NCBI GenBank assembly: GCA_003952965.2
Contig: CM025853.1
Coordinates: forward strand, 6,743,007-6,807,006
Direction: 5' to 3'
DNA: 64,000 nucleotides
From: Morella rubra
Lineage: Eukaryota; Streptophyta; Magnoliopsida; Fagales; Myricaceae
Shown: piece by piece, positions 57,947-64,000 of the stretch
Layout of the letters: each line of letters starts with the position of its first letter
How positions within the stretch are numbered: the stretch's first letter is position 1
Notes under the pieces: generated by a model
Told to the model about the DNA's origin: nothing
The model's database searches: none
The model's input: the letters and a program-made list of their open reading frames with translations, nothing else
Position numbers and translations under genes: made by a program

Positions 57947-58104
57947 TGTTGAGGACGGAACGGGAACACAAATACACGGAGGCTAATATTTAACGTGGTT
58001 CAGCAATTTGCCTACGTCCACAGAGGAGAGAACTTTGATTTCAACAAACCAAATGTACAACTCTCAACTCTCACAACCACTCTCTGCAGCACCTATCTTT
58101 CTCA
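57947..58104 (-). repeat. Truncated 5' LTR of copia-1
   Basis: Matches the corresponding end of 52405-52800 from TGTTGAG through CTCTCACAACCACTCTCT, then the similarity stops and copia-2 coding sequence begins. The missing outer part of the LTR holds the promoter start in such elements. Confidence 0.82.
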
Positions 58105-58903
58105 CAGTGGATGCCATTGATCTATATTCAACCTCTGTGGATGACCTTGAAACTATCGATTGCTTTTTTGGATTTCCATGAGATCAATGAATCACTAAGA
58201 AAAATGCAAAACCTGGTCACAGATCTCCTATTGTTCACGCAACCTGCCCAATCCGAATCTGAAAAGGCTTTGAAAAGGAAAGAGATTTTCTTGAAAAATG
58301 ACATTTTCAGAAGGTGAAGGTGGTCTTGGAATCTAGGTCAAATAATTTGTAACCCTTAGTCCCAAAAGGATACCCAATGAAAATGCACTTCCTAGCATGG
58401 GAAGAGAATTTGTGGCGTTGGCTAGGAAAGGTGGAGGCATAACATAGTGAACCGAAAACTCTTAAGTGAGAGTAAGATGGAGTTTGTTTGTAGAGGGCAA
58501 AATAAGGAGTCTGTTAATAAGATAGGCTGCTGTGAGGATACAATGACTCCAAAAGAAAAGAGGGACATTTGACTGAAAACGTAAGGCTCTAGCAATATTG
58601 AGAAGATGTTGATGTTTCCTTTCAACTCTTCCATTTTGCTGAGGAGTCTCAACACAAATGGTTTGATGAGAAGTGCCAATGGTGTTATAAAAGCCGAGCA
58701 TATAAAATTCAAGACCATTATCTGTCCTAATGCATTTGATAGTGGTTTGGAATTGTGTCTACACTAAGGCAAATAAGGTTTTTAATAATTATTTTGTTTC
58801 AGATTTTAATTTCATAAGGAACACCCATGTACAGCGAGTGCAATAGAAGTCTTGATGGCTAGATCATGATCATGTAAAAAAGAAAGTCTAGAATCAGATA
58901 CAT
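58105..58903 (-). pseudogene. Copia-2 integrase and RNase H remnant
   Basis: On the minus strand, integrase words come first ([38 protein letters not shown]), then the region with MPPPFLANATNS and [12 protein letters not shown]. This is followed directly by RNase H ([15 protein letters not shown]). The whole reverse transcriptase that should lie between them is missing, so copia-2 carried a large internal deletion, before or after being split. An extra A in an A-run shifts the RNase H frame. Confidence 0.85.
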
Positions 58904-59396
58904 TGTTATGTGCCCGTTGGTTTCAAGGTCAAAAGATGTAAAATGTATGAATGGATGAATTGTGAAAATAAGTGTTTGGATGATGAATTGAGTAGAGATG
59001 AAATCATAACTGACTTGATTCGAGAGAGTCACTCTCCAATATTTGTTTACTGTATTAATTCATTCGATGCCCCTTCCATACAACATACAACTGAACTTAT
59101 ACAGGCATTAGAGCTGGCCAAAGAGGCCCTCGAATAGCTAACAAAAAGCAATATAAGCCCATGAAATTGGGCAGCCCAAAATTAACATAAGGCCTACTAA
59201 AGGGCAATCAAGCCCAACCTATGACCCGGCCCGGTCAATCACCAAACACAACAAAACAACACTGTGTAGCGTGAAATCAAGCTCACAAACTCCCGAATGT
59301 CTTTCTACTTTCACGAACTCCCGAATTTCTTTCCCCTTTCACACCCCAGCCACCATATTCCCAAATCACCCATGCTCCTTGGTGAGAATCATAACA
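58904..59396 (-). repeat. 3' LTR of the gypsy element
   Basis: 493 bp, same length as its partner at 63111-63603, starting TGTTATGTGCCCG in plus-strand view and ending GAGAATCATAACA. The open frame inside it (58910-59137) is present in both LTRs but has no known domain. Confidence 0.92.
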
Positions 59397-62300
59397 TGTT
59401 CCCCCCCTTCAAAAACTTTGCCCATAAGGTGTGGGTACCGCTCTCGAAGCTGCCAGTAGGGAGTCCAACTAGCATCCTCCCATGCAGCACCTCGCCACTG
59501 CACAAGGGCTTCAGTAAGCGGTCGATGACCCTGTTGGCATACACTTCTATCCAAGATCTGCTCGGGCTCTGGTTGAATAGCTCCCTCATCGTCAACTGGA
59601 GGTAGTAGAGGTAGAGGAGTCACATGGATACCCAGCTTCCGTTTCAAGCAAGAGACATGGAACACTGGGTGTATGCGAGATTCAATTGGTAAGGCCAATC
59701 TGTAAGCAACTTCGCCAATTTTTTTAAGCACTTGAAAAGGACCAAAAAGTCTTGGAGAAAGTTTGAGACTTTTGCGAAAAGCCAAAGTCTTTTGGCGATA
59801 AGGCTGAAGCCTTAGGTAGACCCAATCTCCCTCTGCAAAATTGTGATCTGTATGCCTCTTATCATTATGAAATTTAGCTCTTTCTTGGGCAGCTGTTAGA
59901 TTGTGTTTGAGAATGTCAATAATCTGTTCTCTGGATTTTAATTCGAATTCAACTGCTGCATTCTGCGTTGTGTGAGAGACGTAGCTTAGAAGCTTAGGTG
60001 GGGGGTAGCCATAAAGAGCTTCAAAAGGGGTCAGTTTAGTCGACATGTGGTAACTAGTGTTATACCACCATTCGGCTAGGGGCAACCAATCCATCCAGGA
60101 CTTAGGCTTCTCACCACAATAGCACCTTAAATAGTGACCCACACACTTATTGGCAATCTGTGTCTGACCATCACTCTAAGGGTGATAGGCTGAACTATGA
60201 GCTAGAGTTGTGCCTTGAAGTCTAAACAGCTACTGCCAAAAATTACTTAAGAAAACTGTGTCACGATTGGAAACTGTAGTACTAGGCATACCGTGGAGTT
60301 TGAAGATGTGGGATAAGAAGAGTTGGGCAATTGAAAGAGCTGAATAAAATTCAGCTTTAGCTCTATGTAGAGTCTTGTGGTAGCCTGAATGACCTGCTTT
60401 AGGACTATTGTGTATATGTTGCAAGAGTTGATCCTTTAACTCTGTTGTTTTGCTGAAATAAATGCGACCCTTCCGTAGTAGGATTCCATTCCTCAATGTG
60501 AACTTACTGTCATTCATTGTTCCAGCTTGCACTCTTGAAATTATATCACACATATTAGGGCCAGTAGCATAACTCCTCCTCAATTCCTCCAACCATGCAA
60601 AGTGTGGAACTGTTATCACTGCTAATGTGGGAGTGTTTTCCTCTTCATCCCTTCGGGAGAGAGCATCTCCTGCTCTATTCTCCTTTCCTTGTTTATACAA
60701 GACAGTGAAAATCATATCTCAACAATTTAGTGAGTCATTTTTGCTGAATAAGATTTCCAACTTTTTGCTCAAGTAGAAACTTGAGGCTTTGCTGATCAGT
60801 TTTGATCTCAAAAGTCTGTCCAACCAAATAAGGCCTCCATTTTTGTACCACACACACTAATGCATATAGCTCTTTCTCATAAGTAGAAAGCTGTAAAAGT
60901 CTCCCCTTCAATGCTTGACTAAAATAAGCAATGGGCTTGTTGGCTTGCATGAGCACAGCCCCAATCCCTACTCCACACGCATCACACTCAATGGTGAAAG
61001 GTTTTGAAAAATCAGGTAGAGTCAAAACTGGAGGTGTAGTTACAGCGTCCTTTAACTGTTGGAAAGCCATTGTTGACTCTGCTGACCAGCTGAAAGAATT
61101 CTTCTTCAGTAGCTGGGTTAGTGGAGCTGCAATTTTCTTATACCCCCTTATAAATTTTTGATAATACCCCGTAAGTTTAAGGAAACCCCTCAAGGACTTA
61201 ATATTCTTCGGTATAGGTCATCTAATCATAGCTTCAATCTTAGTAGGGTCAGCCTTCACCCCTTGGGCAGATATCAAATGACCCAAGTAGTCAATTTCAT
61301 CATAGCCAAAGCGGCACTTAGACAACTTTGCCAAAGATTGATGTGATTTGAGTACCTCCAAAACCACTCTAAGGTGCTGAACATGCTCTTCCAGTCCTGT
61401 ACTGTAAACAAGAATGTCATAAAAAAAAACTAATACAAACTTTCTCAAATAATCTCTGAATATGTCATTCATCAGCCCCTGAAAAGTAGAGGGGGCATAA
61501 CCAGAAATTCATAATGGCCATCATGAGTTCGAAAAGCCATTTTAGGAATGTCTGCAGGCTTCATTCGAATCTGGTAGTACCCCGACCTTAAGTCCGGCTT
61601 TGAAAAAATCATGGCCCCATTCAATTCATCCAATAGTTTGTCCACAATAGGGATAGGAAACTTGTCTTTGATAGTTTCTTTATTAAGAGCCCGATAATCA
61701 ATGCACATCCTCCAACTACCGTCAGCTTTCCTTACCAATAATACGGGGGAGGAGAAGGGGGATTGGCTATGTCTAATAGCTCCTAACTCCAGCAACTCGC
61801 GGACAATTTTCTCTATTTCTCCCTTTTGGTAGTAAGGGTAACGGTAAGGTCTCACACACACGGGTGTTGCCCCTTCTTTTAGTACAATTTGATGGTCATG
61901 GCTTCTAGGTGGAGGAAGACCTTTAGGCTCACCAAATACTGATTTGAACTCTGTTAATAATTCTGAAATCTGGGTTGGTATTGTTGACTTTCTAGCTTTT
62001 TCTATTTGGCATAGAAGTTGGAGCACTAGGCCCCATTTTTCAGTAGAAGAAATATTGCTGAAATTCTGGGCCTCTTAAACAGTCCACTCCTGAGGACATA
62101 ACCTACATAACTCCACTTTCCTCTTCTCCCATTTAAATGCCATTTTCAGATGTAGGAAATCCCATAAAATGGGTCCTAAGGTTTTCAGCCAATAAATTCC
62201 CAAAATTACATCACACCCCCCGAGTGTTAATGCATAAAAATCAGCAGAAAACTTATTGCCTTGTACCCGAAATGAGATTTGGTCACACTTCCCTTCACAC

Positions 62301-62605
62301 AACATTGCTTCCCCATTTGCCACCCTAACTGTTATCCTCTTAGTGTGTTGTAGAGGTAGGTGGTTTTCAACTACTATAGCGGGATCAAGAAAATTGTGGG
62401 TACTACCCGTATCCACAAGTATCACTACCTCACTTTTACCAATCCTTCCCAACAGTCTCATAGTTCTAGGATTAGGTGTCCCAACAATAGCGTGTAAAGA
62501 TATGGCTGGTATGTCTTCTTTTTCCTCCTCAATGTCCTGCTGCACACACATTTCATTCATTCCTTCTTCTTCCTTTTCTGATACCCACTCTACTTCTTCT
62601 AGCAT
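59366..62605 (-). pseudogene. Gypsy pol polyprotein with deletions and stops
   Basis: Minus-strand order: protease (VDTGSTHNFLD, about 62400) and RT ([37 protein letters not shown], then VFFYDILVYS near 61400). RNase H follows (FTIECDACGVGIGAVLMQ, 60735-61193), then the integrase N-terminal part (GHSGYHKTLHRAKAEFY), C-terminal integrase (TPFEALYGYPPPKLL, IHPVFHVSCLK) and a chromodomain (ALVQWRGAAWEDASWTPY). The RT active-site pair is YD where DD is normal. Stops occur at about 61214 (before PIPKN) and 60178 (before SDGQTQ), with a frameshift near 61470. The integrase core between AKAEFY and SALSIAQLF is missing. It is inactive. Confidence 0.9.
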
Positions 62606-63109
62606 AAATATTTTTTTGCCCGTAAATTGATGCTTTGAATTCTATTTTTCATCACAATTATAGCAAATGCCCTTCTCCCTTCTCTCTCTCATCTGCTCAT
62701 GTGTGAGTCTTTGTATTGGAAAGAAGCCAAGAAAAGCTTCTACCCCTTAGGTGTTTGATAATAGTTATAGAACTGGTTTGCCTTATAGATCCAGGCTATT
62801 GGGTTTTCCCCATCAAACTTGGGAAATTCGAGCTTCAATGGTTTAATCTGCGGTGCCCCATGAGATCCCGAACCTCCATCATCTTCCCCAGCATGAATCA
62901 CTAAACCTCCATCTGCATCTGTTGTTTTCTCTTTCTGTTTGGCTAAATTTTTCAGGGTATTGGAAAATGAATAGTAGCTGCTGGGCCATGCTTTCCAACA
63001 CATTTTGCTGATTTTCTTGTTGTTGCTGAAGACCGGCCAGCCCTTTTTCCAGCGTAGCTAGTCTTGTGCCTTCTGCCATCAGATAGCAAGGATCAAGCTC
63101 TGATACCAA
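62606..63109 (-). pseudogene. Gypsy gag remnant with internal deletion
   Basis: Starts with MAEGTRLATLEKGLAGLQQQ (about 63050-63080), a coiled stretch, then PLKLEFPKFDGENPIAWIYK, the usual opening of the gag domain. It breaks after NQFYNYYQTPKG (62740). The next recognisable part is RLTHEQMRERREKGICYNCD near 62650-62715, the start of the zinc knuckle, which is itself cut before its last Cys. Most of the capsid-like region is therefore missing. Confidence 0.82.
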
Positions 63110-63110
63110 A

Positions 63111-63603
63111 TGTTATGTGCCCAGTGGTTTCAAGGTCAAAAGATGTAAAATGTATGAATTGATGAATTGTGAAAAAAAGTGTTTGTATGATGAATTGAGT
63201 AGAGATGAAATCATAACTGACTTGATTCGAGAGAGTCACTCTCCAATATTTGTTTACTGTATTAATTCATTTGATGCCCTTTCCATACGACATACAACTG
63301 AACTTATACAGGCATTAGAGTTGGCCAAAGAGGCCCTCGAATAGCTAACAGAAAGCAATATAAGCCCATGAAATTGGGCAACCCAAAATTAACATAAGGC
63401 CTACTAAGGGGCAATCAAGCCCAACCTATGACCCGGCCCGGTCAATCACCAAACACAACAAAATAACACTGCGGAGCGTGAAATCAAGCTCACAAACTCT
63501 CGAGTGTCTTTCCCCATTCACGAACTCCCGAATGTCTTTCCTCTTTCACACCCCAACCACCATATTCTCGAATCGCCCCTGCTCCTTGGTGAGAATCATA
63601 ACA
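63111..63603 (-). repeat. 5' LTR of the gypsy element
   Basis: 493 bp. The primer-binding site is just inside at 63095-63108. It differs from the 3' LTR at about 27 positions by eye, which suggests an insertion that is not recent. Confidence 0.92.
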
Positions 63604-64000
63604 TATATGTCCCAGACGAAAATGCCAAAGGTCAAAAAAACATGGAGAAATAGAAGCTGCAGCAGTAGGTCCTGATATATCAGCTTTATTTTAATCAAGT
63701 TGCAGAATGTAAAGACCATCTATCTCTCTACCCAGCCCAATCTTCTTCCAATCGGTAAGGTCTTGTATCAGACAAGGGTCATGAAAAAATGTCAAACAGC
63801 AATGAAGATCAGTACTTAACTTACTAGCGGAAATCAAATTAAAATGGAAGCTGGGCACACACAACACATTTTCAAGAACTAGAGAAGGAGATAAATGGAC
63901 AGTGCCAATATAAGAAACAGAAACGAACTGACCATCGAGAAGACTAACATTGGATTGACAAAGTCTAATGTTAAAGTTAAAAAGATGAACTAAATTTATC
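63604..64000 (-). pseudogene. Copia-2 pre-integrase region, continues past the window
   Basis: On the minus strand: VLENVLCVPSFHFNLISASK, then GREIDGLYILQLD and FDLWHFRLGH, the region between protease and integrase of copia elements. The integrase continues at 58903 after removal of the gypsy element. A stop interrupts the frame after LYILQLD. The upstream protease and gag lie beyond 64000. Confidence 0.83.

Larger units (their letters stand above)
52405..58104 (-). mobile_element. Copia-1 retrotransposon (Tork/Tnt1-like), 5' LTR truncated
   Basis: Minus strand. The 3' LTR is 52405-52800 (396 bp, TGTTGACTTTCG...CTCAACA on the minus strand) with the purine tract GAGGGGGAGAAT next to it. The 5' LTR is only 57947-58104 and is missing its outer part. 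The primer-binding site TGGTATCA (initiator Met tRNA type) lies just inside it at 57934-57944. The polyprotein (52848-56888) has gag, protease, integrase, RT and RNase H in copia order. RNase H words such as CDSQSALDLSKNSMYHSRTK resemble the Tork/Tnt1 lineage. It is inserted in the RNase H region of copia-2. Because of the truncation a clean target duplication is not seen. Confidence 0.88.
58904..63603 (-). mobile_element. Chromodomain Ty3/gypsy retrotransposon (Reina-like)
   Basis: Minus strand, 4.7 kb. Two 493-bp LTRs (58904-59396 and 63111-63603) have TGTTATG...CATAACA ends. Flanking pentamers are TACAT (58899-58903) and TATAT (63604-63608), a target duplication with one change. The primer-binding site TGGTATCAGAGC lies inside the right LTR (63095-63108), and the purine tract GAAGGGGGG lies beside the left LTR (59397-59410). 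Polyprotein order is gag, protease, RT, RNase H, integrase, chromodomain. The small size and C-terminal chromodomain suggest the Reina clade. Counting by eye, the LTRs differ at about 27 positions. Confidence 0.9.
51796..64000 (-). mobile_element. Copia-2 retrotransposon, split by two younger elements, incomplete
   Basis: Minus strand. The 3' LTR is 51796-52074 (starts TGTGAAGAAAATAG, ends CAGAATTTCCACA on the minus strand), preceded by the purine tract TTGAGGGGGAG (52075-52085). RNase H coding (52100-52404) is interrupted by copia-1 and continues at 58105-58290. Integrase coding at 58300-58900 is interrupted by the gypsy element and continues as the pre-integrase region at 63604-64000. The 5' part lies beyond the window. 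Excising both insertions aligns the three pieces in polyprotein order. Confidence 0.85.

Noticed and set aside
57512..57977. Several overlapping frames on both strands near the copia-1 5' LTR
   Set aside because: They lie in the untranslated leader of copia-1, between primer-binding site and gag, and change frame relative to each other.
58910..59137. 75-residue frame in the gypsy LTR, repeated at 63117-63344
   Set aside because: Present only because both LTRs are copies of one sequence; no known domain and LTRs of this type are not coding.

Overview
The window is nuclear DNA of a flowering plant, most likely a eudicot. It is AT-rich and carries intron-containing genes of typical plant families (ribosome production factor RPF1, an EF-hand plus endonuclease/exonuclease/phosphatase protein, a membrane-tethered NAC factor). 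These host genes sit between layers of plant transposons: hAT, Mutator-like, PIF/Harbinger, L1-type LINE, Ty1/copia and Ty3/gypsy. I cannot name the species. I recognised no rRNA, tRNA or CRISPR array.

Layout. Positions 1-6660 hold decayed DNA transposons: a GCTCG-rich hAT end, a fragment of a noncoding LTR-like family, a small MITE, and a broken hAT transposase (2908-5761, minus) split by a 522-bp Mutator-type MITE. Positions 6675-26938 form one 20.3-kb Mutator-like element (MULE) with inverted ends and a perfect 9-bp target duplication, TTAATTTAA. It has a decayed MURA transposase running inward from the right end and a decayed GRF zinc-finger gene running inward from the left end. Inside it lie a smaller MULE with its own, apparently intact GRF gene, a PIF/Harbinger pair (SANT-like protein plus transposase), two solo LTR-like insertions with perfect 5-bp duplications, a third GRF fragment and a tandem array.

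Positions 27109-48779 are the host gene island. RPF1 (plus) starts only about 160 bp past the MULE. A convergent multi-pass membrane protein (minus) follows, then a 5'-truncated LINE and a small hAT-like MITE, then the EEP/EF-hand gene (plus) and the NAC gene (plus). I reconstructed exons from splice signals and reading-frame continuity. Two introns of the EEP gene look non-canonical (GC-AG, and a possible GT-TG).

Positions 49570-64000 are a retrotransposon nest. A decayed LINE is followed by a copia element (copia-2, minus) that is split twice: by a second copia element (copia-1, about 52405-58104) and by a chromodomain gypsy element (58904-63603). Copia-2 runs off the right edge. All three LTR elements have disrupted coding regions.

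The most interesting idea is the recurrent pairing of small GRF zinc-finger genes with MULE left ends, in the position that mudrB occupies in maize MuDR. The next most interesting items are the splice-site oddities of the EEP gene and a strong intronic hairpin carrying an in-frame stop in the NAC gene.
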